A DNA stretch of 64,000 bases, taken from contig CAJTGD010000022.1 in assembly GCA_910575475.1 (NCBI GenBank), positions 35,895-99,894 of the forward strand. Direction: 5' to 3'. The translations under genes were made by a program, and so were the position numbers. Source of the stretch: Lachnospiraceae bacterium. GTDB lineage: Bacteria > Bacillota > Clostridia > Lachnospirales > Lachnospiraceae. The notes under the pieces are model-generated. The model was not told where the DNA came from and searched no databases. It saw only the letters and a list, made by a program, of their open reading frames with translations. Shown here piece by piece: positions 16,145 through 25,159 of the stretch (its first letter is position 1; every line of letters begins with the position of its first letter).

Positions 16145-18766
16145 TCAGCAATACCGCAGTCTCTCGACCACGCTCCCCGCGCACAGTTTTTTATAGAACA
16201 TCAGCGGCACCGCCGAAGCGGCCAGCAGCAGGAGCGGCAGGCACACCGCCACCGGCACGACCGTGAAGTGATACGCAAACGCCCACTGATTCCGGATCAC
16301 CACATCCTGACAGATGAGCCAGCTCAGCAGATTGCCTGCCGTGACGGCCAGGACAGACGCGCTGCCGATGTATGCCGCGCTTTCCCAGATCAGCATCCGC
16401 TTCATCTGCCTGCCGCCCATGCCCACGGCGCTGAGCATGGCAAGCTCCTTCTGCCTTGTGAGGATTCCTGTGACCATGATATTGATGAAGTTCAGGATCC
16501 CGATCGCCCCAAGGACCAGGCTCAGGCTTCCGCCGATCATGGTAAACACCTGCTTCGTTTTCTGAAATTCTTCCTTCAGCGTTTCAAAGGAAATGCAGAC
16601 CATGCCGGAGTCTTCCATCCATTTCGCCGTGATTTTTTCTGCCTCATCCCGATGAGATTTTTCCACATCATAGACCACGCTTAAGGGCTGTTTCTCACCG
16701 TACAGCTCCGCAAATTCCTGCTCCGGCAGGATCACGTTGATCCCAATGCTGATAGCCATACGCGCGGTCAGTGTGGAGGGCAGCTCTCCGACCGCCATCA
16801 CCGTATATTCCTTTTTCTGCCCTTCCTTTCCCTCCAGAGTGATCCTGTCTCCGGGCTGATACAGCATCTCCGGCTTCACGCCCCACCAGGGCGCGCCGTC
16901 GCAATAGACTACGTATGTCCCCTGGGCCCATTTTTCCGCGTCAAATTCTCCATCCGTATATACCGCATGCTCCACCAGCGTTCCCGTAGCCGCGTAAGCA
17001 TACAGCGGCTCCTGTCCTCTTTCCAGGTCGCACATATCCGTATATTCATTTCCCTGCTCGTTTTCCCAGGCCAGGCGCTCCAGAGCGTGCTCCGAAAGAT
17101 CCGCCTGTCCGAGCTCGCAATAGACCTTTTCAAACCGGGTCAGCCCCTGAAGCCGGCTCACTGCTTCTTCAAATCCGCTGTCGATCCCTTCCAGGTTCTT
17201 GTCATATTGTCCGGCCATGGCCACCGTCCAGTCCGTCACCTCAAAATCACCGTTGGTCTGTGTTTCCACATACTGCTCCAGGTCAAATCCGCTGATGATG
17301 GTGTATGTGGTATTTAAAAGAGTCATGCTTAAAAAGAGGGACAGGATCACCAGCACCGCTTTTTTTCCGTCACGACGCAGGTTCCGGAGGGCAAGGATCG
17401 CAGGTGCGTTCTTTTGCTTTGCGGATTTTCCGAATCCCAATGTACTTGTTTTTTTCTTCCGCATCATTTTTATATGCGCTTTCCGTTTCCACAGGATGCT
17501 TCGATGTGCTTCCACACACTGCCATATGCTTTTCCGGCATCGCCCCGGCGCGCCCTTCTGTTGGGTCTCGCCGGTATAGCGTACCGCTTCCACGGGGGAA
17601 ACGGATGCCGCAATCCGTCCCGGCGAACGAAAGCTGATATACACCGTCAGCAGGCTGAACAGCGCCGCCCCGGCCAGCACTGCCGGAGATATCGTATAAT
17701 CCTCAAATTCATAGGTCTGCAGGAACAGCATCACCACATAAGGAAGGAGCAGATATCCCACGGCATATCCTGCCAGAAGCCCTGCTGGGATCCCGACGGC
17801 GGACAGGCCCATTACCTGCCGCAGAACGATCCGGCGCAATTGCTTTCCGGAAGCCCCGATGGTTTTCAGCAGGCCGTAATACTGGATATCCTGGGTGACG
17901 GAAATATAAAAAATATTGTAAATGATCAGGTAGCCGGAAACCAGGATGACCGCCAGAAGGATGACTATGGTCAGGATCGTGTAGAGATCGACGCTGAGTG
18001 ACGAATATGCCGGGTTGATTCCGCCCGGGGTATCCTCCGGCAGTCCGGCCCGGGCAAGCAGATCCGCCAGCTTCCCCTGTAGATTCCAGGTATTTGGAAA
18101 ATCGATGTCCGCCATGACCGTTCCCTCATAAGGCACGCCCTCTCCAAAGCTGGTCATCCGCGTCGGCGCGATCTCCTCACTGTAGGCTTTCGATACCCAT
18201 ACCTGCTGTGCAGGCGCAACCGGATCCCCGTCCCAGACGCCGCACAGGGTAAAGGTATCTTCGCGCAGTGTCCCGTCAACCATGATTGGAAATACGATCC
18301 GGCTTCCAGGCTGATCCGGAAGCCCCATCGCGTCCAGGACAAGGCGGGGTACGGCGATCTCCATTTTCTCTTCCGGCATCCTTCCCTCTGTGGGAAATGA
18401 TCGGAATGACTGAGCCGAATACGTTTCCCCGTACCGGACCTCCGTATAGAGCTTTTGAAGGCTTTCGTGCGCCCCGGTCCCGGTCACGATGGAATATCCG
18501 ATCTTCTCGTATCCTCCGGCTGCTTTCACATTCTCATATTCCGGCATGGACAAAAACTTGATCACAGCCTGCGCCGAGCTTCCGGATGCGCGCATCATGC
18601 TCTGCCGCGCCACTTCCAGAATCCCGCCGCCCACCGTAAACAGCGCGGAAAACAGGATGGAGGTCAGGATGATGGCTCCGACGGCAATGGCATTTCTCTG
18701 CCGGTTCTTCTTCATCTGCCGGCCTGTGAGCAGGCGGATGGCCTCTTTATTTCTCACCTGAAACAT
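16145..18766 (-). CDS. FtsX-family ABC transporter permease with two FtsX domains
   Basis: 873 residues from ATG 18766 (AAAGGAGGCTCACATCC upstream), overlapping the end of the ATPase gene by 20 bp. Architecture: N-terminal helix (NAIAVGAIILTSILFSALF), an extracellular domain, three helices with the FtsX region (QYYGLLKTIGASGKQLRRI), a cytoplasmic linker rich in basic residues, then a second helix, a larger extracellular domain and the C-terminal FtsX domain (GILNFINIMVTGILTRQKEL and AVGMGGRQMKRML). It should work with the adjacent ATPase in export, cell-envelope remodelling or peptide resistance. The substrate cannot be told from sequence. Confidence 0.9.
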   Translation of the reverse strand: MFQVRNKEAIRLLTGRQMKKNRQRNAIAVGAIILTSILFSALFTVGGGILEVARQSMMRASGSSAQAVIKFLSMPEYENVKAAGGYEKIGYSIVTGTGAHESLQKLYTEVRYGETYSAQSFRSFPTEGRMPEEKMEIAVPRLVLDAMGLPDQPGSRIVFPIMVDGTLREDTFTLCGVWDGDPVAPAQQVWVSKAYSEEIAPTRMTSFGEGVPYEGTVMADIDFPNTWNLQGKLADLLARAGLPEDTPGGINPAYSSLSVDLYTILTIVILLAVILVSGYLIIYNIFYISVTQDIQYYGLLKTIGASGKQLRRIVLRQVMGLSAVGIPAGLLAGYAVGYLLLPYVVMLFLQTYEFEDYTISPAVLAGAALFSLLTVYISFRSPGRIAASVSPVEAVRYTGETQQKGAPGRCRKSIWQCVEAHRSILWKRKAHIKMMRKKKTSTLGFGKSAKQKNAPAILALRNLRRDGKKAVLVILSLFLSMTLLNTTYTIISGFDLEQYVETQTNGDFEVTDWTVAMAGQYDKNLEGIDSGFEEAVSRLQGLTRFEKVYCELGQADLSEHALERLAWENEQGNEYTDMCDLERGQEPLYAYAATGTLVEHAVYTDGEFDAEKWAQGTYVVYCDGAPWWGVKPEMLYQPGDRITLEGKEGQKKEYTVMAVGELPSTLTARMAISIGINVILPEQEFAELYGEKQPLSVVYDVEKSHRDEAEKITAKWMEDSGMVCISFETLKEEFQKTKQVFTMIGGSLSLVLGAIGILNFINIMVTGILTRQKELAMLSAVGMGGRQMKRMLIWESAAYIGSASVLAVTAGNLLSWLICQDVVIRNQWAFAYHFTVVPVAVCLPLLLLAASAVPLMFYKKLCAGSVVERLRYC

Positions 18767-19460
18767 GGATGTGAGCCTCCTTTCCGCCGCTGGACTTGAT
18801 CCGGCCGTCCTCAATACGGATGATGCGGTCCGCCATCTGAGCGATCTCCGGGTTGTGGGTGATCATCACCATGGTCTGCTGAAACCGCTGGTTGCCGGCC
18901 TTGAGAAATGCCATCACGTCCTGGCTGGTCCTGCTGTCCAGGTTTCCTGTCGGCTCGTCTGCCAGCACGATGGACGGCTTGCCGGCAAGCGCCCGGGCGA
19001 TCGCCACCCTCTGCTGCTGCCCGCCGGAGAGCTGATTGGGAAACTGCTCCAGCTTTTCATCAATCTTTAAAAGCGTTACGATCTCCCGGCAATAGTCTTC
19101 ATCGATCGTTCCTCCATCCAGCAGTACCGGAAGAATGATATTTTCCCGGACATTCAGCGTCTGCACCAGGTTGTACTGCTGAAACACAAAACCGATGCTG
19201 CGCCTGCGGAATACCGCCAGCTCTTCATCATTCATACTGGTCAGTTCCTTATCCCCTACCTGAACCGTACCCTCGGTGGGGCTGTCCAGACCGCCCAGCA
19301 TGTGGAGCAGCGTGGATTTTCCGCTTCCAGAGGTGCCGACGATGGCGGCAAATTCCCCGTAGCAGATATCCAGGTCGATGCCATCCAGCGCTTTTGTTAC
19401 ATTTTCCCCTGAGCGATAATATTTTTTCAGGCCCCGGGCCTTTAAAACAATGGGTCTCAT
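18747..19460 (-). CDS. ABC transporter ATPase, LolD/MacB type
   Basis: 237 residues from the ATG at 19460, preceded by AGGAGGAAACAATTC; the frame is open further up but without a site. Walker A GTSGSGKST at residues 42-50, Q-loop FVFQQYNLV, signature [15 protein letters not shown], Walker [14 protein letters not shown] and the H-loop VMITHN are intact. The sequence is typical of ATPases that pair with FtsX-type permeases in Gram-positive bacteria. It is the first gene of a two-gene operon. The promoter region carries direct repeats (19559-19588). Confidence 0.94.
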   Translation of the reverse strand: MRPIVLKARGLKKYYRSGENVTKALDGIDLDICYGEFAAIVGTSGSGKSTLLHMLGGLDSPTEGTVQVGDKELTSMNDEELAVFRRRSIGFVFQQYNLVQTLNVRENIILPVLLDGGTIDEDYCREIVTLLKIDEKLEQFPNQLSGGQQQRVAIARALAGKPSIVLADEPTGNLDSRTSQDVMAFLKAGNQRFQQTMVMITHNPEIAQMADRIIRIEDGRIKSSGGKEAHIHVSGEK

Positions 19461-19558
19461 GAATTGTTTCCTCCTGAATCCATATTGTGCCTGCCTATCG
19501 TTCATATTTCGCAAAATGAACGTTACCGTACACCAGCACACTTATAGTATATCAGAAA

Positions 19559-19588
19559 AATGTCACAATTCACTCACAGCAATGTCAC
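19559..19588. promoter_or_regulatory. Direct repeats AATGTCAC spaced 22 bp in the ABC operon promoter
   Basis: AATGTCAC occurs at 19559-19566 and again at 19581-19588, two helical turns apart, and TGTGACA follows in inverted orientation at 19594-19600. On the minus strand TTGTGA and TATAAG with a 16-bp spacer form a possible promoter overlapping the first repeat. The pattern is that of OmpR-type response-regulator sites, yet no such regulator gene adjoins this operon. Confidence 0.45.
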
Positions 19589-19707
19589 GATCCTGTGACA
19601 ATCTCAGCACACCTCCCCCTATTTGGTCGCTTCTTTTATGAATTTATAGTTTCTCCAAAATAGAAGCATTCACAAATTCCGCCCAGGAATACTGGCTCAT
19701 TTTTAAC

Positions 19708-19746
19708 AAAAAAGAGGCTGTTGCAATGGTTTTTTGCAACAACCTC
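19708..19746 (-). terminator. Intrinsic terminator of the PfkB kinase gene
   Basis: On the minus strand GAGGTTGTTGCAA pairs with TTGCAACAGCCTC (one mismatch) around a seven-base loop and is followed directly by TTTTTT. It begins 12 bp after the stop codon of the kinase gene. Confidence 0.88.
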
Positions 19747-19758
19747 GCCATAAATTTT

Positions 19759-20721
19759 TCACGCTCCAAGCGACTGCATAAATTCTTCTACTTCATCCAG
19801 ATTCGGATATCCGCACCCCAGCTTTTTTGTCATGCTTCCTGGTCTGGTCACTTTGTATGCAGCATATCTGCTGGCCCACTCTGTAGCTTCGCGCAGGGAT
19901 TTCCCCCATATGATATTTGCCGCTACAGCCGCAAGATACCCGTCTCCCGCACCGATCGTATCTACTGCCTTCACAGGCGTAGGCGCAACTTCCCAGTATT
20001 CTTTCCCATCAAGGATCACGCTTCCAGAAGAATTGCATGTCATAATAACACCTCTGCACTGATATTGCGCCTGAAGCTTTTTAACAATATTCAGAGCCGG
20101 CTCTTTTGAATCTTCCGGGAGCCCGCACAATGTTTTCGCCTCCACATCATTTAAAACCATAAAATCCAGATAACTTAAATCTCCCATCTCTTCACTCGGA
20201 AGCGGACTTACATTGCACAGGGTCATCATTCCAAATTCTTCCTTTGCGATCTTAGCTCCATCCAATGCTTTTCGAAATGGCATCCCAAATCCGGTGATCA
20301 GTACTTTCGCCTCTTTCATCGCCCGGATCGCATCATAGGTTTCTTCCCATGTCAAAGCCTGGCATGCACTGTCTCCATCGACGATCGTATTGGTACTGTC
20401 TTCCTCGATCATGATCAATCCTGTTCCTGTCGAGACAGAATGGTCGCGGTACATATATGTGGTGTCTACTCCGGATTCGCTCATCCACTGATCCCCCATA
20501 TCTCCCCATGGGTCATAACCGACTTTTCCAATATAACCCGTTCTGACCCCCAGGCGTCCCAGCGCTACGGAAACTGTCGCCCCCTTCCCGCCGTCTTCCT
20601 CTACATGCCAGTTCGTCGCCTCCAGCGTTTCTCCCCGCCGGGGAAGTCTCTTAATATGACACACCTGCCCTACACCATGGCTGTTCAATACGATCACATC
20701 AATCGGGCCAAATTTTCCCAT
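19759..20721 (-). CDS. PfkB-family sugar kinase (ribokinase-like)
   Basis: 320 residues, the usual length for ribokinase-fold kinases, starting behind AGGAGGAATAAGTTT. The PfkB signature 1 region has EEDGGKGATVSVALGRLG (GGKG at residues 44-47), and signature 2 is AVDTIGAGDGYLAAVAA with the catalytic Asp in GAGD. The substrate-binding N-terminus (DVIVLNSHGVGQVCHI) differs from ribokinase, so the sugar or nucleoside substrate is open. It is monocistronic with its own terminator and lies just at the edge of the mobile island. The lid and anion-hole residues look intact. Confidence 0.9.
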   Translation of the reverse strand: MGKFGPIDVIVLNSHGVGQVCHIKRLPRRGETLEATNWHVEEDGGKGATVSVALGRLGVRTGYIGKVGYDPWGDMGDQWMSESGVDTTYMYRDHSVSTGTGLIMIEEDSTNTIVDGDSACQALTWEETYDAIRAMKEAKVLITGFGMPFRKALDGAKIAKEEFGMMTLCNVSPLPSEEMGDLSYLDFMVLNDVEAKTLCGLPEDSKEPALNIVKKLQAQYQCRGVIMTCNSSGSVILDGKEYWEVAPTPVKAVDTIGAGDGYLAAVAANIIWGKSLREATEWASRYAAYKVTRPGSMTKKLGCGYPNLDEVEEFMQSLGA

Positions 20722-20770
20722 AAACTTATTCCTCCTACTACAGAAGAGTCATTATATAAAGTATGCCCAA

Positions 20771-21512
20771 CTAATAATTGTAAAATATTATCTTGAGCAA
20801 TAGTAAATTGAAGTTTTTTCTTTTCAAATCCATTCTTGGAGTTTTCGGAGTTTGCCCGAACGAGTAGAGGGGGGCGGCAGTGTCCATCCGGGCCTGCCAA
20901 AGCTGGGCGATGATGCTTTCCTTGCCCTGGACGGGTGCGGCCTCGGCCTGCTCTTTCGACCAATTATAGAGCCGGGTGATACGGGCCTTGATCTCCTTCA
21001 GCAGTTTATTGTCAGCGGCGATCTTCCGATTGATGTTGCCTTTCTCGGTAGCGATGCCCCGCCGCTCCATCTGACTGGCGGCAGGTCCCATGTGGATGCT
21101 GGGGATTTTATCAACGCCCTGCCGTTTGTAGCTGCGGTGGTCGATGCGCTCCGGCCTGCCAGCAGATTCCAAGGCACGGTTTGCGTAAGCGGCCCACGCC
21201 GCCCGCCACTTCTCGGCGTTCTCCCGATCATTCCAATCGGTGCTATCCTCCCGGTGATTTTTCCAGCCGCCTTTGCCGTCCGGGATGCGGTTGCCCTGGC
21301 TGTCCAAGTCATAAACCTTGCGGCACTTCGGTTCCCAGCGCCCATCCGGTTTCAGTGGGCGAATGGTCAGCAGAATATGAGCGTGGGGATTCCCCGTCCC
21401 ACTCGTTTGTCAGTCGTTCGCCGCTCCGGTAGGCGGCGGCAGCTACGGCGGATTTGCCGATGCTGCGTTTGATGATCTGGATGGGACGGTGAAAAATTGC
21501 TATGTGGTTCAT
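20771..21512 (-). pseudogene. MobA/MobL-type relaxase remnant of a mobile element
   Basis: Two pieces of one relaxase. The N-terminal piece starts at 21512 (MNHIAIFHRPIQIIKRS) and holds the conserved SAVAAAAYRSGERLTNEWDG. At GACGGGGAAT (about 21385-21400) the sequence jumps to the segment NPHAHILLTIRPLKPDG, the His-rich relaxase motif, but in another frame, so about 80-100 codons are deleted out of frame. The second piece runs on through AKWRAAWAAYANRAL-like sequence (read EKWRAAWAAYANRALES) and then ends in unrelated residues at 20771, which shows that the 3' part has been cut off as well. The protein cannot be functional. It marks the left part of a former conjugative or mobilisable element. 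Confidence 0.85.
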
Positions 21513-21808
21513 CCTCCTTCCTGCTGGTAAATCAGGGGTTTGGGGGCGGCAGCCCCCATCGCGTCCGCAAGGACGCAACAAGCCCCCGGCAGGGCGCACG
21601 GCACCGGAACGGTGTATAAGTGCGCCGTTAAGAACGGACTTTAGTTTGTGGGGGCGGTTTTTTCCGCCGTTTCCTCTGCTCCCGGCAGGCGGGAAAGGGC
21701 ATTAAAAACTTATTGATAAACAAATCTTGAATCATGTCATTCACTTGCCAGTCAAAAAGATTATCCCACAGATTTTAGAATATGTAAAACCGGCAGGTTA
21801 TTCATCGC

Positions 21809-21994
21809 TTACAGGTATTCTCCAAAGTTACTTGTCCAATGGTAAAACCTCCTGTTGGAATTGAAGTCTGCCCTGTCGTCCGTGCGGATTTGTGGGGTGG
21901 TGGTTTCATCAACTCCATGCTCCCGCAATATTTTTTCCTCGGCTTCTTTCCAGATAAGCCATTTTCTGTTCTCCCGTCCGTTGTTGTATGCCAT
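21809..21994 (-). CDS. Small mobile-element protein, probably C-terminally truncated
   Basis: 61 codons from the ATG at 21994, with TTGGAGGAAAAAAGA upstream. The product starts MAYNNGRENRKWLIWKEAEE and contains TTPQIRTDDRADFNSNRRFY. I recall similar N-termini in short sigma-like or hypothetical proteins carried by clostridial conjugative elements close to the mob genes, usually more than 100 residues long. Here the frame ends after about 61 residues, so a truncation is likely. Function unknown. Confidence 0.5.
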   Translation of the reverse strand: MAYNNGRENRKWLIWKEAEEKILREHGVDETTTPQIRTDDRADFNSNRRFYHWTSNFGEYL

Positions 21995-22628
21995 TCTTTT
22001 TTCCTCCAATCTGAAATTTTTGAAAATGCTAAAATCCAGATTGGAAAGGCGGCGAACGGCAGCCAACAGCGGAAACAGCCCTGCGGCACATTCCGATAAA
22101 AAACGGCAAAAGAAAAACCGCAAAGGTTCTGTGACCTCTACGGTTATAGGAGATACATATTCTGTTAAACGGAGATTCTACTTCTGGTTTCATGGTGAGA
22201 AGCAGCGTTACATGGACAGGGATTTTTTTAACTGGCTTCCTGCCAAACCCCGATATGCTATGTATGGATAAGCTCTGCGTTGCATGAGCAGATAGAATAC
22301 TGCCCGAAAAAAAACATAAAAAAACCTCCAAACTCTAAAACAGGTTTGGAGAGTGTCTGTTAAATTTTTTGGGCATAGCAAAATCGCCCGCCACACGCCG
22401 TTTTTTTTATTTGATGGGCGGTTGCCTTAAAGTCTTATAAAACAAAACAGAGCCAGCGAACGGTAATTTCTCACTTGTTCATCAGCTCTGTATCTTTATC
22501 CATGTCTTTGCTATATTTCTTCTATGTATGTGAAAATTTTTGTTATAACTTGCTGCGTTTATGCTTATTCGCAGACGTTTTAGTAATCTACTCCTTTAAA
22601 GATATATGACCTGCAAAATGATTACTCG
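21995..22628. other. Non-coding stretch of the mobile island
   Basis: No convincing gene is seen here. The left part (22030-22280) has open frames but no protein-like composition or binding sites. A minus-strand terminator lies at 22312-22351. From 22440 to 22490 ACAGAGC and GCTCTGT form a 7-bp stem around a 30-base loop that may belong to a small RNA or to element-end structure. The base composition becomes clearly AT-rich from about 22480 on. Confidence 0.4.
22312..22351 (-). terminator. Intrinsic terminator, minus strand
   Basis: On the minus strand CTCCAAAC pairs with GTTTGGAG around a ten-base loop and is followed by GTTTTTTTATG and another T-run. It would end transcription coming from the 65-residue gene at 22629-22826 or from readthrough further right. 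Confidence 0.75.
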
Positions 22629-22826
22629 TTATTTTTCATTCCCACCATCTTTACTTTTTTCATTCCTAATCAATCCATGATAAAACAGCATAGCACAAAC
22701 TGCTGATATTGTACCTGTCGCTGTCTGGTCTAAGTGAATGTCATGCATATTACAAAACATATTGATTACTATTAAAGCAACCAATACCACCGCTGCTACA
22801 GCAGCTCCTTTTAATAAATGCTTCAT
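22629..22826 (-). CDS. Small membrane protein (65 residues), divergent to LytTR system
   Basis: The product has a basic start (MKHLLKG), a hydrophobic helix AAVAAVVLVALIVINMF, a short polar loop with HDIHLDQ, a second hydrophobic stretch ATGTISAVCAMLFYHG and a charged tail ending KSKDGGNEK. It starts behind GGAAAGGAAATAGGAAG. An extended -10 box, TGGTATACT, sits upstream on the minus strand. It is divergent from the histidine kinase at 23053 and shares its 226-bp promoter region. It does not look like an AgrD peptide precursor, since no Cys-containing thiolactone motif with acidic tail is present. Function unknown; it could be a regulatory partner of the kinase. Confidence 0.6.
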   Translation of the reverse strand: MKHLLKGAAVAAVVLVALIVINMFCNMHDIHLDQTATGTISAVCAMLFYHGLIRNEKSKDGGNEK

Positions 22827-22925
22827 ATCTTCCTATTTCCTTTCCAAAATAAATTTATGTACTACAAAATAGTATACCAGAGAAAACAGCAATTCTTTCA
22901 AAACAGTCATGAAACGCCCTAATTC

Positions 22926-23016
22926 ATGAATAAGTGCGTTTTTCTTTTTACAGAACACGCACTTATTCGTCATTTTTGCAGGGGGAGTTGATATAAAGAA
23001 TGGTATAAAGTATAAT
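22926..23016 (+). promoter_or_regulatory. Promoter of the LytTR two-component genes with upstream hairpin
   Basis: TTGATA (22988-22993) and TATAAT (23011-23016) with a 17-bp spacer make a near-consensus promoter 37 bp upstream of the kinase gene. Just upstream, AATAAGTGCGT and ACGCACTTATT (about 22929-22970) form an 11-bp inverted repeat with a long loop, a possible terminator for transcripts entering from the left or a binding site. Confidence 0.75.
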
Positions 23017-23052
23017 TAGGGAAGTAAATATCGAAAGAAGGAATATATTGAA

Positions 23053-24348
23053 ATGCTACTATCTTTTTTTCGGCTTTCCCTTGCTATCCGCAATGTATGG
23101 CCTCAGCATATGAACTTCAAAGCGTTTAGCGTACTTTATATACTGCTGTTAGTTGCTGGAATGCCTGTAACGCTCCTCGCCTGTATTCCATACGGTTTGT
23201 TCGGTATTCTGGTGGCGGTATGTATTTATGGCTTGCTTGCTTGCCGTGACACTGCGCCGCAGAATGTTTTTATGGGTGTGATTGGATGTATGCTTGCCGT
23301 TGTGACAGAGAATTTGCTGGCAAATTTTCTTTATATGCTGATTCCCTCGCCTTTATCAAATCAGTGGTATTTTTCTTACGGCATTGATTTGATTTATACT
23401 TTGCTGTTTTATTGGATTACGCTGCTTTGCGGCAAACTGCTGAAAAAAATATTCCTGTCTGGCAAAGGCATTTTGGGTCTTCCGCAGACATGGTATGTGA
23501 TAGATGCTGCACTACTGCTCCTTATAACCATCTATCTGTTTGATAATTTGATTCCAGGACAAAACGGCTCTATCGGCAAAATGATATATAATAATGCCTT
23601 ACATATTTCGGGGTATCTGCTTGTGATGTGTTGTTTACTTCTGGCTATGCGCCGCTCTTATCTGGAGCAGATACAGACCGAAGCAAAGCAGAAAGCTATG
23701 CAGGACTTACAGGACTACACACGGAATTTAGAAGCTATGTATAACAGCCTGCACTCCTTTAAGCATGATTATGTTAATATTCTGCTCTCTTTATCTGGTT
23801 ATATTGAAGAGGGTGATTTGGATAGGTTAAAGGATTTTTTTGAAAGCAAAATCTTCCCAACGAAGAATCTGATTACGGGGGAAGATTATAAACTGAACCA
23901 GCTTAGCAATATCAGTGTGTTGGAAATCAAAAGCCTGCTCTCAGCAAAAATGATTTACGCCCATGAATCGGGGATTGACGTCACCATTGATATTCCCGAC
24001 AAAGTGGAAAGTTTTCTGATAGACACGGTAGACCTTGCCAGAATACTGGGAATCTTTTTGGACAATGCGATTGAAAGCACATTGGAGACAGAACAGCCAC
24101 AAATAGGCTTAAATATCATCCAGAATAAAACTGGCGTATCAATCATCATAAGCAACCGCTTTCGGGATAGCGGTCTAATGCTGCATAAATTAAAGCAAAA
24201 AGGCTTTAGCACAAAAATCGGGCATCAAGGAATCGGGCTTGGGAATGCCCAGAAAATCATCAGTTCTTATGACAACGTACTATTAGAAACAACAATGAAA
24301 TGCGACTATTTTACACAACATATAGAACTTACTGACAGAAAGGAATGA
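23053..24348 (+). CDS. AgrC/GHKL-type sensor histidine kinase
   Basis: 431 residues. About six hydrophobic helices in the first 200 residues form the sensor; a coiled segment (QTEAKQKAMQDLQDYTRNLE) leads to the phospho-acceptor motif SFKHDYVNILLSLSGY with His at about 238. The ATP-binding domain has the N-box IFLDNAIES near 340 and the G-box GHQGIGLGNAQKI. This is the AgrC-like class that pairs with LytTR regulators and usually senses peptides. Its regulator gene follows by 6 bp. No AgrB or AgrD homologue is visible nearby. It sits on the AT-rich mobile island, so it may be element cargo. Confidence 0.92.
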   Translation: MLLSFFRLSLAIRNVWPQHMNFKAFSVLYILLLVAGMPVTLLACIPYGLFGILVAVCIYGLLACRDTAPQNVFMGVIGCMLAVVTENLLANFLYMLIPSPLSNQWYFSYGIDLIYTLLFYWITLLCGKLLKKIFLSGKGILGLPQTWYVIDAALLLLITIYLFDNLIPGQNGSIGKMIYNNALHISGYLLVMCCLLLAMRRSYLEQIQTEAKQKAMQDLQDYTRNLEAMYNSLHSFKHDYVNILLSLSGYIEEGDLDRLKDFFESKIFPTKNLITGEDYKLNQLSNISVLEIKSLLSAKMIYAHESGIDVTIDIPDKVESFLIDTVDLARILGIFLDNAIESTLETEQPQIGLNIIQNKTGVSIIISNRFRDSGLMLHKLKQKGFSTKIGHQGIGLGNAQKIISSYDNVLLETTMKCDYFTQHIELTDRKE

Positions 24349-24354
24349 CATCAT

Positions 24355-25074
24355 ATGTTAGATATCTTTGTATGCGAAGACAATGCCGCACAGCGGCGGA
24401 CTGTTGTAAATATCATTCAAAATACTGTTCTGATAGAAGAATTGGATATGCAGCTTACTTTAGATACAGGAGACCCTTATATGTTGTTGAAAAAAATCAA
24501 GACCAGTCAGAACACAGGTATTTATTTCCTTGACATTGACTTGAACAGCAGCATGAATGGAATGAAGCTGGCACAGCAAATCAGATTGTATGACCCCCGT
24601 GGTTTCATCATATTCATAACCGCACATTCAGAACTGAGCTATATGACTTTTCAGTATCGGGTAGAGGCGATGGACTTTGTATTAAAAGACAACCCTGCCG
24701 AAGCGAAAGTGAAACTCAGAGAATGTCTATTAAATGCTATGGAACGACATACGCTCCAAACCAACAAGACACATAAGGTCTATACCCTTGAAATTGGCGG
24801 ACGAAAAATCAGCGTGGATTATGAGGATATTTTATTTTTTGAAACTTCCAGCAATATCCATAAAGTCATTCTCCATGCAAAAGACCGCCAGATTGAATTT
24901 CCCAGTACCTTAAAAGAACTAACAGGTGTATTGGACAGCAATTTTGTGCGTTGCCATCGGGCATTTTTGGTAAACAAAAATAATATAAAAGAAGTTGACA
25001 CTAAAAATCGAATTATCCATTTTGCCAATGGAGAAACTTGCCTGATGTCCACACGCATGATGAAAGGGCTTTAA
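24355..25074 (+). CDS. LytTR-family response regulator (AgrA-like)
   Basis: 239 residues, ribosome binding site AGAAAGGAATGACATCAT. The receiver domain has acidic residues at FVCEDN, the phospho-acceptor Asp60 in YFLDIDL and a conserved Lys in FVLKDNPAEAK. The C-terminal LytTR DNA-binding domain (about residues 140-239) shows ILFFETSSNIHKVILHAKD and NFVRCHRAFLVNKNNIKEV, classic LytTR motifs. It forms an operon with the kinase and ends at a strong hairpin. Its target genes are not obvious; the divergent small membrane protein is one candidate. Confidence 0.93.
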   Translation: MLDIFVCEDNAAQRRTVVNIIQNTVLIEELDMQLTLDTGDPYMLLKKIKTSQNTGIYFLDIDLNSSMNGMKLAQQIRLYDPRGFIIFITAHSELSYMTFQYRVEAMDFVLKDNPAEAKVKLRECLLNAMERHTLQTNKTHKVYTLEIGGRKISVDYEDILFFETSSNIHKVILHAKDRQIEFPSTLKELTGVLDSNFVRCHRAFLVNKNNIKEVDTKNRIIHFANGETCLMSTRMMKGL

Positions 25075-25126
25075 AGCAATTTTCAATACTGTCATCTTCA
25101 CATTGAAATTGTATTGTTTGACGAAA

Positions 25127-25159
25127 ATAAGGGTGAGGTTTTCCCCACCCTTATCTTTT
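25127..25159 (+). terminator. Hairpin terminator after the LytTR regulator
   Basis: ATAAGGGTG (25127-25135) and CACCCTTAT (25146-25154) form a stem with a short loop and CTTTT follows. On the other strand the stem is followed by TTTTCG, so it may also serve the convergent tnpV gene. Confidence 0.8.

Noticed and set aside
22629..22826. AgrD-type signal peptide precursor
   Set aside because: 65 residues with two hydrophobic helices and no Cys-containing cyclisation motif or acidic C-terminal tail; no AgrB protease nearby.
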